A DNA stretch of 64,000 nucleotides from an uncultured Spirochaetota bacterium (GCA_944389415.1 CALXMF010000006.1:62001-126000), one strand, 5' to 3'; counted from the first letter of the stretch, positions 38,415 through 46,771 are shown. Numbers and translations: made by a program. Notes: generated from the letters alone by a model not told the origin.

Positions 38415-38456
38415 TGTAAAACCCGATAAAATAGTAGGCATAAAAAGGGTTTTACA
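38415..38456. repeat. 10-bp perfect inverted repeat upstream of the AT-rich operon
   Basis: TGTAAAACCC (38415-38424) and GGGTTTTACA (38447-38456) are exact reverse complements around a 22-base loop. No T tract follows on the minus strand. Its place 60-100 bases upstream of the small membrane gene suggests an operator or a boundary element. Confidence 0.55.
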
Positions 38457-38682
38457 CTATCTTAATTCAAGACAGTCCTCTTTCAAAATAAAAAATAAAC
38501 TATTCACTCAATCACCTATTCCAAACTTATCCTCCTATTAGTTTTAATACATTCTACACCATCACCTCTGACAAAAAATGCCAGAGGTTTCAAATTTTTT
38601 TGTATTTTTTTTCAAAATAAATACATTTCTGTGTCCTAAAGATAATTTATAATCAGAAAAAAAAGAGATTATTTTTTATTTA
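38457..38682. other. AT-rich gene-free stretch with a weak stem-loop
   Basis: No open reading frame with a credible start was found. ACCTCTG (38564-38570) pairs with CAGAGGT (38582-38588) and is followed by TTCAAATTTTTTTG, a weak plus-strand terminator-like element with no plus-strand gene before it. Positions 38661-38682 may be a decayed extra unit of the repeat array that follows. Confidence 0.4.
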
Positions 38683-38902
38683 TTTTTACACTTATTTTAA
38701 AAGAAAAATTAATTATCTTTAATTCATTTTTGCACTTTTTTTAAAAAGAAAATGCACTATCTTTAATTCATTTTTAAACTTATTTTAAAACCAAAATGCA
38801 CTATCTTTGATGTATTCTTACACTTATTTTGAAAATAAGATACAGTATCTTTGATTCGTTTTTACACTTCTTTTGATCCGTTTATAACTTTATTTTGAGT
38901 CA
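38683..38902. repeat. Array of ten imperfect 22-bp tandem repeats
   Basis: Ten consecutive units of exactly 22 bases run without a gap (starts 38683, 38705, 38727, 38749, 38771, 38793, 38815, 38837, 38859, 38881). Each has TTT at unit positions 14-16 and most have ACACT, GCACT or a close variant at positions 6-10. Odd units begin with TTTTT-like and even units with AAAAT-like sequence, giving a 44-bp higher-order period for units 1-8; the last two units are both of the T type. The 11-base spacing of T tracts could make the DNA curved. Confidence 0.85.
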
Positions 38903-38921
38903 GACGAAGTGTGTTATCAGA

Positions 38922-38964
38922 TTGTTTTTAATCTGTTATTGAATCAAAAACAGATTAAAAACAA
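38922..38964. repeat. 15-bp perfect inverted repeat
   Basis: TTGTTTTTAATCTGT (38922-38936) and ACAGATTAAAAACAA (38950-38964) are exact reverse complements with a 13-base loop. Neither side has a good T tract outside the stem. It begins 20 bases after the 22-bp array and could be a recombination or boundary site. Confidence 0.7.
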
Positions 38965-39027
38965 AATGGGTTATACAGTATGCGTAATGGCACATGCCAG
39001 TGAGAATACTTTTGCGGCACAAACTTT

Positions 39028-39062
39028 AGAAAAACAAGGCGGCAGGATCTTTGCCTGCCGCC
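39028..39062 (-). terminator. Intrinsic terminator of the amt-PII gene
   Basis: GGCGGCAGG (39038-39046) pairs with CCTGCCGCC (39054-39062); the minus-strand RNA continues TTGTTTTTC. It lies 45 bases behind the stop at 39107. Confidence 0.85.
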
Positions 39063-39106
39063 GGATACTTTTTATCAATTACAGCATATCACACCAGAAA
39101 GCGGTA

Positions 39107-40834
39107 TTACTCCGCGTCATCCTGCAAGGCGGCGTATCCAACTTCTCCAGTGCGGACTTTAACAACAGAATCCACCGCGTACACAAATATTTTACCATCT
39201 CCGATGTGCCCCGTATACAGAGCGGCTTTTGCCGCGGCGATAACGGTTTCTACCGGAATCTTAGATACGACAACTTCTACTTTTACTTTTGGCAGCAGTA
39301 TAAAATCAAGGGGCACACCGCGGTATTTTTCTGCCGCTCCTTTTTGAATACCGCAGCCGAGTACGTTGGATACGGTCATACCAGTTACCTCAATTTTATT
39401 CAGAGCCGCTTTCAGCTCGTTGAACTTATCCTGGCGTGTTACGATAGTTACCTTCCACATCTGATGACCATCGCAGACTGCGCGCGGCTTTGTCTCAGAT
39501 ACAGCGGCAGGCTGCTGCACCGGGACTGTATCCGGAGCGGGCACTGTTTCAGTATAATACTGCGGGGAAGGCATAAAATCCGCGTAACTTGATACAATAC
39601 CATGCTCACGTACATCAAGACCCGCGATTTCCTCTTCCGCAGATACACGCAGTCCATGAAATTTTCTTATAATAAGGAAGACAATAGTCATAAACACTGC
39701 CGTATACAAGCCGACCGCAATAATACCCAGCAGCTGAATACCTAGCTGAGCCGCGCCGCCGCCATAAAACAGCCCTTTTTGGGTGTGAAACAGGCCGACA
39801 GCGATTGTACCCCAGATTCCGTTTGCGCAATGTACCGCGACCGCTCCCACAGGATCATCTATATGCAGACGCAAATCAAGAAATTCAACCGCGAACACAA
39901 CAAGAAATCCTGATACGATGCCGACAACGAGCGCCCCTATAACATCCAGTGTGGCGCAGCCTGCTGTGATACCGACAAGACCGGCAAGAGAACCGTTCAG
40001 GGACATGGAAACATCAGGTTTGCCGTTCTTTATCCAGGTAAAACACATCGCCACACAAGTTGCCACAGCCGGAGATATTGTCGTAGTAAGAAAGATAGAA
40101 GCCAATCCGCCTACTCCGTCAAGGGTAACCGCCGCGGCGCCGTTAAAACCGTACCAGCCGAACCACAGGATAAAGCAGCCAAGCGCGCCAAGAGTCAGCG
40201 AGTGCCCGGGGAAAGCATGTACTTTCACTACGCTTCCTGACTTATCCCGTGTATATTTACCAAGGCGCGGACCTACAATAATAGCGCCGATAAGGGCTGT
40301 AATGCCGCCAACCATATGAATAGCACAGGAACCGGCAAAATCAATAAAACCGAGCTTAAAAAGCCAGCCCTGGCTGTTCCATATCCACCCCGCTTCTATG
40401 GGATAAACTACAGCGCTGATAACGGCGCTGTAGATACAGTATGCGCTGAATTTGGTGCGCTCTGCCATAGCGCCGGAAACAATTGTAGCAGCAGTCGCGC
40501 AAAACACCAGGTTAAAAACAAAGCTTGACCAGGGAAACTCCTCGTAGTTGGTAAATATCTGAAAATCAGGCATACCGATAAAGCCGAACAGATAGTTTTC
40601 GGACATCATCAGCGTAAAACCCAGCAGTACAAATACTACCGTACCAATACAGAAATCCATCAGGTTCTTCATAATAATGTTTCCGGCATTTTTTGCGCGG
40701 GTAAAACCTGTCTCGACCATGGCAAATCCAGCCTGCATAAAAAACACCAGGGCAGCTCCCATAAGATACCACACACCCCAGATTTCCGCGGATGCTGTTT
40801 GAGCAGCCATTTCAGCAATAGTTTCAGCGTCCAT
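39107..40834 (-). CDS. amtB: Ammonium transporter fused to a C-terminal PII domain
   Basis: A 575-residue fusion. Residues ~10-425 are an eleven-helix Amt channel (FFMQAGFAMVETGFTRAKN, GAMAERTKFSAY, HMVGGITALIGAI, then the twin-His region SLNGSLAGLVGITAGCA and DPVGAVAVHCANGIWGT). A ~45-residue Pro-rich linker follows, and the last ~105 residues are PII/GlnK: VTGMTVSNVLGCGIQKG, then a T-loop, TGHIGDGKIFV (B-loop) and VRTGEVGYAAL (C-loop). Gln in GIQKG for 2-oxoglutarate binding is kept, but the T-loop Tyr51 position is Leu, so uridylylation is not expected. The ATG at 40834 has AAAGGAG. Confidence 0.93.
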   Translation of the reverse strand: MDAETIAEMAAQTASAEIWGVWYLMGAALVFFMQAGFAMVETGFTRAKNAGNIIMKNLMDFCIGTVVFVLLGFTLMMSENYLFGFIGMPDFQIFTNYEEFPWSSFVFNLVFCATAATIVSGAMAERTKFSAYCIYSAVISAVVYPIEAGWIWNSQGWLFKLGFIDFAGSCAIHMVGGITALIGAIIVGPRLGKYTRDKSGSVVKVHAFPGHSLTLGALGCFILWFGWYGFNGAAAVTLDGVGGLASIFLTTTISPAVATCVAMCFTWIKNGKPDVSMSLNGSLAGLVGITAGCATLDVIGALVVGIVSGFLVVFAVEFLDLRLHIDDPVGAVAVHCANGIWGTIAVGLFHTQKGLFYGGGAAQLGIQLLGIIAVGLYTAVFMTIVFLIIRKFHGLRVSAEEEIAGLDVREHGIVSSYADFMPSPQYYTETVPAPDTVPVQQPAAVSETKPRAVCDGHQMWKVTIVTRQDKFNELKAALNKIEVTGMTVSNVLGCGIQKGAAEKYRGVPLDFILLPKVKVEVVVSKIPVETVIAAAKAALYTGHIGDGKIFVYAVDSVVKVRTGEVGYAALQDDAE

Positions 40835-40874
40835 ATGAAACTCCTTTATACATTTTGACAGCGCACACCTGTCA

Positions 40875-40945
40875 GATATAAAAAAAGGCGTGCATTCCCA
40901 CAGGACGGTAATCACAAATAATTACCGCATATGAGAATACACGCC
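40875..40945 (-). promoter_or_regulatory. Second terminator-like hairpin in the amt-PII leader
   Basis: On the minus strand an 11-pair outer stem (GGCGTGTATTC with GAATGCACGCC, one U.G pair) encloses an inner stem CGGTAAT/ATTACCG and is followed by seven T. It lies about 40 bases before the amt-PII ATG, downstream of the promoter and of the first hairpin, so it can only act on this transcript. Confidence 0.75.
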
Positions 40946-40955
40946 ATTGTGCCTG

Positions 40956-40997
40956 AAATAAAAAAGGCGATGCGAACAGTCATCTGTTCACATCGCC
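40956..40997 (-). promoter_or_regulatory. First terminator-like hairpin in the amt-PII leader
   Basis: A 14-pair stem (GGCGATGTGAACAG with CUGUUCGCAUCGCC in the RNA, loop AUGA) is followed by TTTTTTATTT on the minus strand. It starts only about 13 bases after the predicted transcription start. No minus-strand gene ends nearby upstream, so it is best read as an attenuator. Confidence 0.75.
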
Positions 40998-41016
40998 TTT
41001 GATGCTTACGGCTATA

Positions 41017-41044
41017 AGTATATGATTTGCAGCAAAAGTGTCAA
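41017..41044 (-). promoter_or_regulatory. Strong promoter of the amt-PII transcript
   Basis: On the minus strand TTGACA (41044-41039) and TATACT (41022-41017) are 16 bases apart, a near-consensus promoter. Transcription would begin near 41010, giving a leader of about 175 bases that contains both terminator-like hairpins. Confidence 0.7.
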
Positions 41045-41141
41045 TAGTTTTTCTTTAGAAATAATATATAAGATAAAGCAAAACTATAGTTCAAATAGAT
41101 AAACAGCGGTATAAAGACCTGAGCAGAATGGAAAAACTTTC

Positions 41142-41170
41142 TTGTATTTCCATTTCTTACATGGTAAAAT
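41142..41170 (+). promoter_or_regulatory. Promoter of the hexokinase gene
   Basis: TTGTAT (41142-41147) and TAAAAT (41165-41170) lie 17 bases apart; the leader of about 48 bases ends with AGGAGA before the ATG at 41225. Confidence 0.55.
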
Positions 41171-41224
41171 AGAATAAAGCTTCTTTTGCTGCTTTAACAT
41201 ATACTTATAAAATAGGAGAATATA

Positions 41225-42562
41225 ATGAACGCATACGAAAAGGTTTCGGCGTTTCTTGGCCACCACGGATTTCCGGTTGGAGGAATTGATATCAATGCTG
41301 TTATAGACGGTCTGCTGTATGATATGCGCAAAGGTCTCAGCGAAGGTACCGGAGAACCGTGTTCTATGGACGGCGCGCAGGATATGATTCCTACCTGGAG
41401 TCTTCCGCCAAAAGAAACACCCAAAAACACTTCCGTAATTGTAATCGACGCGGGCGGAACAAATTTCCGTTCCTGCCTGGTTTCGTTTGACGCTGACGGT
41501 AAACCGACAATTTCCAATATGGAAAAATGCGCGATGCCCGGTATTGACCGTGAACTGTCTAAAAAGGAATTCTTTGACGCCATCGCGACTAATCTGGAAC
41601 ATCTGAAAAACGCGAGCACCCGCATTGGATTCTGCTTTTCGTATGCAATGTCTATCACGCCTGATGGAGACGGCGAAGTTATCGCTTTCTCCAAAGAAAT
41701 AAAAGCAAGCGAAGTTATCGGCTCACGTGTCGGCGCCTGTCTCGCGGACGCTCTTGTAGAACACGGCTGGAACCGTCCCGAAAAAATTGTTCTGCTGAAC
41801 GATACCACGTCCGCGCTGCTTGCAGGCGCGACAACAGCGACTGGCGGACGCAGTTATAGTTCTTATATTGGTCTTATTTTGGGCACAGGATTAAATTCAG
41901 CCTATATAGAATCAGAAAAAATTCTGAAAATCGCAAACGCAGCGCAGGATATCCCCGCACAGCAGATTGTGGTCTGTGAGTCAGGCAAATATGATAAACT
42001 GCCGCGCGCGACATTTGATGTGGAGTTTGACCGCACCACAAACACACCGAACCGCTATGTAATGGAAAAAATGTGTTCAGGCGGTTATCTTGGGCCGGTA
42101 GTACTGCGTGCGGTAAAACTTGCCGGCCGTGCGGGGTTATTCTCCAAACCTGTCGCGTCCGCCATTGAGCTGCTGACAAAAGCTGAACTGAAAGATATTG
42201 ATCAGTTCCTGTACACACCGTACAACACAACAACCGCCTATGGTTCCATTATGGCAAAGGGCACCGCTGAAGACTATGATACGCTGTATGTACTGCTTGA
42301 TGCGTTTATCGACCGTTCCGCGCGGCTGACAGCGGCAATCATCGCAGCTTCTGTTATTAAGAGCGGTCAGGGTACGCGCGCTTCTCAGCCAGTCTGTATT
42401 CTGTGTGAAGGAACGACCTTCGCCAAAACACACAATCTGAAACAGCGCCTGATTGGGTATCTGGAAGATGTTCTGCGCAGACAGCGCAAACTGCACTTTG
42501 AGATTATTTCTATGGATAACGCTATCACGCTTGGTGCGGCTGTTGCCGGTCTCTCCCGCTGA
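41225..42562 (+). CDS. Hexokinase (eukaryotic-like family)
   Basis: A sugar kinase of the actin-like ATPase fold, phosphorylating glucose or other hexoses at entry to glycolysis. The phosphate-1 loop is IDAGGTNFRSCLV; the sugar loop contains GFCFSYAMSITPDGDGEVIAFSKEI (split by family custom); catalytic Asp lies in LLNDTTSALLAG; GLILGTGLNSAY is the phosphate-2 loop. The C-terminal CILCEGTTFAKTHN and ITLGAAVAG complete the adenosine site. At 445 residues it matches the hexokinases of treponemes rather than ~320-residue ROK glucokinases. AGGAGA precedes the ATG. Confidence 0.92.
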   Translation: MNAYEKVSAFLGHHGFPVGGIDINAVIDGLLYDMRKGLSEGTGEPCSMDGAQDMIPTWSLPPKETPKNTSVIVIDAGGTNFRSCLVSFDADGKPTISNMEKCAMPGIDRELSKKEFFDAIATNLEHLKNASTRIGFCFSYAMSITPDGDGEVIAFSKEIKASEVIGSRVGACLADALVEHGWNRPEKIVLLNDTTSALLAGATTATGGRSYSSYIGLILGTGLNSAYIESEKILKIANAAQDIPAQQIVVCESGKYDKLPRATFDVEFDRTTNTPNRYVMEKMCSGGYLGPVVLRAVKLAGRAGLFSKPVASAIELLTKAELKDIDQFLYTPYNTTTAYGSIMAKGTAEDYDTLYVLLDAFIDRSARLTAAIIAASVIKSGQGTRASQPVCILCEGTTFAKTHNLKQRLIGYLEDVLRRQRKLHFEIISMDNAITLGAAVAGLSR

Positions 42563-45428
42563 TTCAAATGATAAAACAGGCACTGTTTGCAGACAGCGCC
42601 TGTTTTATTTTCTTTTTTGTCTGCTGCAGCTGCTCTCTGTTTCTATTCTGTCTGCCGGCAGCTTAAGCCGATACGGAAATATTTCCGTTATTAACACAAA
42701 GTATTTTGATATTATCTATCCTGAACAGTCTCAGTACACAGCGCAGCTGCTTGCCCTTCATGCCGACAGTTTAATCGAGAAAGCCGCCCAAACGCTCAAT
42801 ACGGAAATTTATTACCGGATGCCGGTTACGGTCACCCCTGACGCTGATATTCTTAACGCGTTTTACACGTCTGTTCCATACAACCGCATTGTACTGTACG
42901 ACACACTGCCTGATCAGCAGCTTGCCGTATATGAGGAAACGGTTTTATCTGTTTTTTATCATGAAATTGTCCATGCTGTAACAACAAATATAAAGAACGC
43001 TTTTTTCAGAGGAGTTTCCGCAGTTTTTTCCGACGCGCTCAGTCCGTCTCTGGTATATAATATGCCTACGTCTCTTACAGAAGGTATCGCCGTCGCTCTT
43101 GAAAGTACAGATGGATATGGACGGCTGAATGACGGATACAGCCTGCAGATGCTCAGACAGGCAAAAATTGAGAACCGTTTTCCTTCTTTTAAAAACGCCG
43201 CAGGCGCCCGTGATATTTATCCAGCGGGGAATGTGCCGTATTTGTTTGGCGGAGCGTTTACCGCGTGGGTTCAGCAGAAATATGGTATGGAAAAATGCGG
43301 TGAATTCTGGAAAAAAGGCGGCAATTTTTATCTGATTTATCAGGAAGGCGGTATTTTTAAAAAAGTTTACGGGCTGGATATTACCGAGGCATGGCAGCAA
43401 TTCTCTGAAGATATTTTTATTCCGCCTGATGTCACAGACCCGTTTTCTGATACACAGTTTACGCAGCTTATCCCCAGTGCCAGATGCGCAAATCAGCGGC
43501 CGGTTTCACTCTCAGCAGGAAACAACATTATCGCGTGGATAGATGACGCATCATCTTCAGTCTGGTATATAAATACAGCGGAAAAAGACGGCGGAACTCC
43601 CAGACGGCTGTGCAGCGCGGTTTCTGCCGACCGAGCGGCGCTGTCACGCGACGGCTCTCTTTTAGCTCTCTCGTATTCGCGTTCACAGCAAAACACTACC
43701 GGTTCGTCAGTCAGCCGCCGCTATGTATGCGTGTATGATATGAAAAAAAAACGCGCAGTATATACACCTAAAGAAAGGCTGCGCGACGCGGCTGTTATCT
43801 GCCCGCAGAATGAAGAGCCTTTTCTCGCAGCAATAAAAACGAACGGTCAGCAGGCGGAACTCGTCAGTTATCCCCTTGGTGCCCAAAAGGCGCAATACAC
43901 AATCGTTTTTCCTCCCGGAGCTATTCCGCTCTCACCGGTAGATGCCGGATCAGGTAAAATCGCATTTATTTTACGGTATCAGGGCAGCGTGTATATATGT
44001 ATCGCCGACATGCGGACACAGACATACCGGCAATGGCCGGTTCCTGATCAGGCAATGCATATTACCACTATTGCTCCCGATATTGATTCTGATACATTTG
44101 TGTTCTCGTGGTCCCGCGGCGACACACTGCCGCGGCTCGGCCGTATCACGTTCAAAGAAAACGGAAGCGCGATCTGGCAGCTTGCAAAACAGGATATTTC
44201 AGGCGGTATTCATTCACCCGCAGCAGTCACTGAAAATACTCCGCTGATATATTCAGCTCATTTTTACGAACAAACAGAGCTGTTCACTGTTGATCCAGCT
44301 TATTTTACCTATATGGTCTGTCAGACAGAGGCCCTTACAAGTATTCAGAAAAATTTCCCCGCAGAAATACAATCAGTACCGTATGAAGTAAAGGCATATA
44401 ATCCATTTCGCTATATCACAAGAGGTATTCTCCTGCCGCTTGGAACGGTCCCGGTATATGATGAGTATCTGATGCAGCAGTCAACGGCTGTCGCAGGCGC
44501 CTCATGGATCACAATGGACCCGGCAGAGAAATATCTTTCCCTATTCAGCGCGGGGTGGGACCCATGGACACAGACAGGCGGCGTATATATGTCTATGAAC
44601 ACGGGAATTCCACAGATTTCAGCTGCCGCCGCAGGTTCAGCCCTTTTTTCGGCGCGCGGATTTGAACAGTCATACATATCACTCGCATTATCGTCAAGGC
44701 ATTTAATTGGAAAACTCAGTACCCTGGAGCTGAAAAATACAACAGACTGGTACGCAGGCAGCAGTACAGGGTATGTCTACCAGACTTCATTTTTTCAAAA
44801 CAAAAGCGGAAATCTGTACCATACAGTACGGGATTATGTTCAGTTTTCATATTCGCTGCTGCAAAAATGGGGCAGCGGACGGCATGAAAATATCGGGTTT
44901 TCTGTATCAGCGTTTATGCTCGCCGCCTATCAGTCATCATTTGATCGTTTTATAGGAAACACCGGCTTTTCAGCAAAAATCATTATACCACGATTACTGC
45001 CTTTTCATAATATATACCGTCTGACTCTCAATCTGCCGTGTACATTTTCTGCCGCTCTTTTTCCCAATATTAATGAAGCTTTAAAAACACAGATTCAGCT
45101 GATACTTATTTCAGCCGAAATACAGAAATCACTTTCAGTTATTCCGCTGTATGCCCGCAATATAGATATATCAGTGCTATATTCCGGTTCTATTGCGTAT
45201 CTATGCGACTCATGGGATATTATACACACCGCTGATATATTGCAAAACAGAGAAAATGCGCCATATTACGATGAATTACGGCTCAGAACAGAACTTTTCT
45301 TGGCATTCACATTCGGTACAGTAACCGGTATAGGTGCAAATATAGGAATGGATTTTATATGGCGGCTACATCGTTCTGATAGAGTTCAGCCTTTTTCCGC
45401 CGCGCTGGTATTTTCACTAGCATACTAA
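42543..45428 (+). CDS. Large exported gluzincin-like metalloprotease with beta-propeller and barrel-like C terminus
   Basis: A ~960-residue protein. After a signal peptide (hydrophobic core near LFYFLFCLLQLLSVSILSAG) an N-terminal peptidase domain has FYHEIVHAVTT (HExxH) and a downstream LTEGIAVALES glutamate typical of gluzincins. A TolB/WD40-like propeller follows (NNIIAWIDDASSSVWYIN, DGSLLALSYS), and the last ~300 residues are beta-rich, ending LVFSLAY like an outer-membrane barrel. The start is unclear: frame-0 has only TTG at 42543 (used here), TTG 42531 or GTG 42534 inside the hexokinase gene, whereas a well-placed ATG at 42568 is one frame off and would join at the T6 tract near 42612. 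Confidence 0.72.
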   Translation: MPVSPADSNDKTGTVCRQRLFYFLFCLLQLLSVSILSAGSLSRYGNISVINTKYFDIIYPEQSQYTAQLLALHADSLIEKAAQTLNTEIYYRMPVTVTPDADILNAFYTSVPYNRIVLYDTLPDQQLAVYEETVLSVFYHEIVHAVTTNIKNAFFRGVSAVFSDALSPSLVYNMPTSLTEGIAVALESTDGYGRLNDGYSLQMLRQAKIENRFPSFKNAAGARDIYPAGNVPYLFGGAFTAWVQQKYGMEKCGEFWKKGGNFYLIYQEGGIFKKVYGLDITEAWQQFSEDIFIPPDVTDPFSDTQFTQLIPSARCANQRPVSLSAGNNIIAWIDDASSSVWYINTAEKDGGTPRRLCSAVSADRAALSRDGSLLALSYSRSQQNTTGSSVSRRYVCVYDMKKKRAVYTPKERLRDAAVICPQNEEPFLAAIKTNGQQAELVSYPLGAQKAQYTIVFPPGAIPLSPVDAGSGKIAFILRYQGSVYICIADMRTQTYRQWPVPDQAMHITTIAPDIDSDTFVFSWSRGDTLPRLGRITFKENGSAIWQLAKQDISGGIHSPAAVTENTPLIYSAHFYEQTELFTVDPAYFTYMVCQTEALTSIQKNFPAEIQSVPYEVKAYNPFRYITRGILLPLGTVPVYDEYLMQQSTAVAGASWITMDPAEKYLSLFSAGWDPWTQTGGVYMSMNTGIPQISAAAAGSALFSARGFEQSYISLALSSRHLIGKLSTLELKNTTDWYAGSSTGYVYQTSFFQNKSGNLYHTVRDYVQFSYSLLQKWGSGRHENIGFSVSAFMLAAYQSSFDRFIGNTGFSAKIIIPRLLPFHNIYRLTLNLPCTFSAALFPNINEALKTQIQLILISAEIQKSLSVIPLYARNIDISVLYSGSIAYLCDSWDIIHTADILQNRENAPYYDELRLRTELFLAFTFGTVTGIGANIGMDFIWRLHRSDRVQPFSAALVFSLAY
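42571..42618 (+). terminator. Hexokinase terminator overlapping the next gene
   Basis: ATAAAACAGGC (42571-42581) pairs with GCCTGTTTTAT (42598-42608); an inner CTGT/ACAG continues the stem. The tail is TTTTCTTTTTTG. It lies eight bases behind the hexokinase stop, yet inside the 5' coding region of the metalloprotease gene. Confidence 0.75.
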
Positions 45429-46771
45429 TCAAGCATATCAGTCCTTTTACAAAAGTTATCTTCATAATATGCTTTTTTATTACGGTACATTAACGCATCT
45501 GTATCTTTGAGATGTTCATCCATATTCAGGACTCGCTCAAACCATTGCCATCCGATTGCAAAAGCAGGATATGATCCCCATCGAACAATATCTGTTAAAT
45601 CTGTTATCTTCTGAGCAAATGTATTACGCGGAATTTCCGGACACACAATAACAAATTCATCCCCGCCGATACGGTATAAATTATTTTTACGAAACAAAGA
45701 AAGCAGTCGTTCCGAAACTGTTTTGAGAGCTGTGTCTCCAGCATCATGTCCATACCGGTCATTCAGCTGCTTTAAGCCGTTTACATCAATATATGCAATT
45801 CCAACATGAGTCGTATTCCCGCATTGCAGACTTTCCATATCCTGAATAAATTTATTTCTATTCTGCAATCCTGTTAAATCATCAGAAAAACTGCGCTTTG
45901 TAATTTCTATTTCATACTTCTGCCGAATAAACATAGCGACAACAAAAAAGGCCAGTGTCTTGAATAATAATTTCATATTCTGTTGCGTAAAAGTTGGCGC
46001 AATATTTTCGGCACCCAGGATACCGATAATAGAACCGTTTTCCTTTATTAGAGGAACAGCAACAAGATTCGAAACACCGTACGCAGCCAATAATTTAAAT
46101 TCCTGTGGATAATATTCTTTTGATCCGGTGATATCAGAAATATATGAAAAATCAGAATTGACAAAATATGATTCCCATTTCTTGAACGATTCAGAAAACA
46201 CATCCATCAATAAATTATGCCCAGACGATATACCACTTGCACACCATTCATACAAAGAAATAAGTTTTTGCTGTAGCTCATTAAACTCAAGAATAAAAAC
46301 CCTGTCAGCATGCAGAAATATTCCGGTAGAGGCAAGCAGTTCCTGAATATTCTCATTTATATCACGCTGTCTATGCAGTATTTTGATGCTATTTATAATA
46401 AAAGATTCCAGACAGGCAACTTTTTCTAATTCTATTCTGCGATTAGTCTGTTCAGTAATATCAAGCGCAATTTCCATCCGCGCAATTTTTCCGTCAGTCC
46501 AATGAACAAGCTTATCTTTTAACAAATAGTGATGATTAGATAGGGGATTTGTGTATTCCCACTCATATACTGACTCAAAAGATAAATGCGCATTAGTACA
46601 AAATGGACATGGAGAACTGCGCCCCCGAAGAACCTCATAACATTTATTTGATTTTTTACATGTATCTATATGAAAGAATTCACGGCCGGCATCATTTAAA
46701 AACAGAAGCTCATACGTCTGTAAATCAGAAACGTAGACTGTTTCACTTAGCTCATTAAGTATCTCATACAT
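45425..46771 (-). CDS. PAS-GAF-GGDEF diguanylate cyclase
   Basis: A 448-residue cytoplasmic protein without membrane spans. The N-terminal PAS-like domain contains a four-cysteine pattern (TCKKSNKCYEVL, then SPCPFC) seen in many such sensors, possibly metal- or redox-linked. A GAF domain spans about 140-275 (DRVFILEFNELQ, VAVPLIKENGSIIGILGAENI). The C-terminal GGDEF domain has DDLTGLQNRNKF, DVNGLKQLNDRYGHDAGD and RIGGDEFVIVC, so it should make c-di-GMP; the usual RxxD inhibitory site is not seen (RKNN). GGAG precedes the ATG. The stop overlaps the convergent protease stop by four bases. Confidence 0.88.
   Translation of the reverse strand: MYEILNELSETVYVSDLQTYELLFLNDAGREFFHIDTCKKSNKCYEVLRGRSSPCPFCTNAHLSFESVYEWEYTNPLSNHHYLLKDKLVHWTDGKIARMEIALDITEQTNRRIELEKVACLESFIINSIKILHRQRDINENIQELLASTGIFLHADRVFILEFNELQQKLISLYEWCASGISSGHNLLMDVFSESFKKWESYFVNSDFSYISDITGSKEYYPQEFKLLAAYGVSNLVAVPLIKENGSIIGILGAENIAPTFTQQNMKLLFKTLAFFVVAMFIRQKYEIEITKRSFSDDLTGLQNRNKFIQDMESLQCGNTTHVGIAYIDVNGLKQLNDRYGHDAGDTALKTVSERLLSLFRKNNLYRIGGDEFVIVCPEIPRNTFAQKITDLTDIVRWGSYPAFAIGWQWFERVLNMDEHLKDTDALMYRNKKAYYEDNFCKRTDMLD

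Noticed and set aside
38683-38902. CRISPR array interpretation of the 22-bp units
   Set aside because: The units are directly adjacent without unique spacers, are imperfect, and no cas-like gene is in the window.
38909-39592. A 227-codon plus-strand frame across the amt-PII 3' end
   Set aside because: It is the antisense shadow of the Amt-PII gene, crosses its terminator, and has no family match or ribosome site.
40875-40997. ANTAR-type antitermination target in the amt-PII leader
   Set aside because: The first loop is a tetraloop AUGA and the inner loop of the second hairpin has eight bases; the paired hexaloops with conserved A1 and G4 are not seen.
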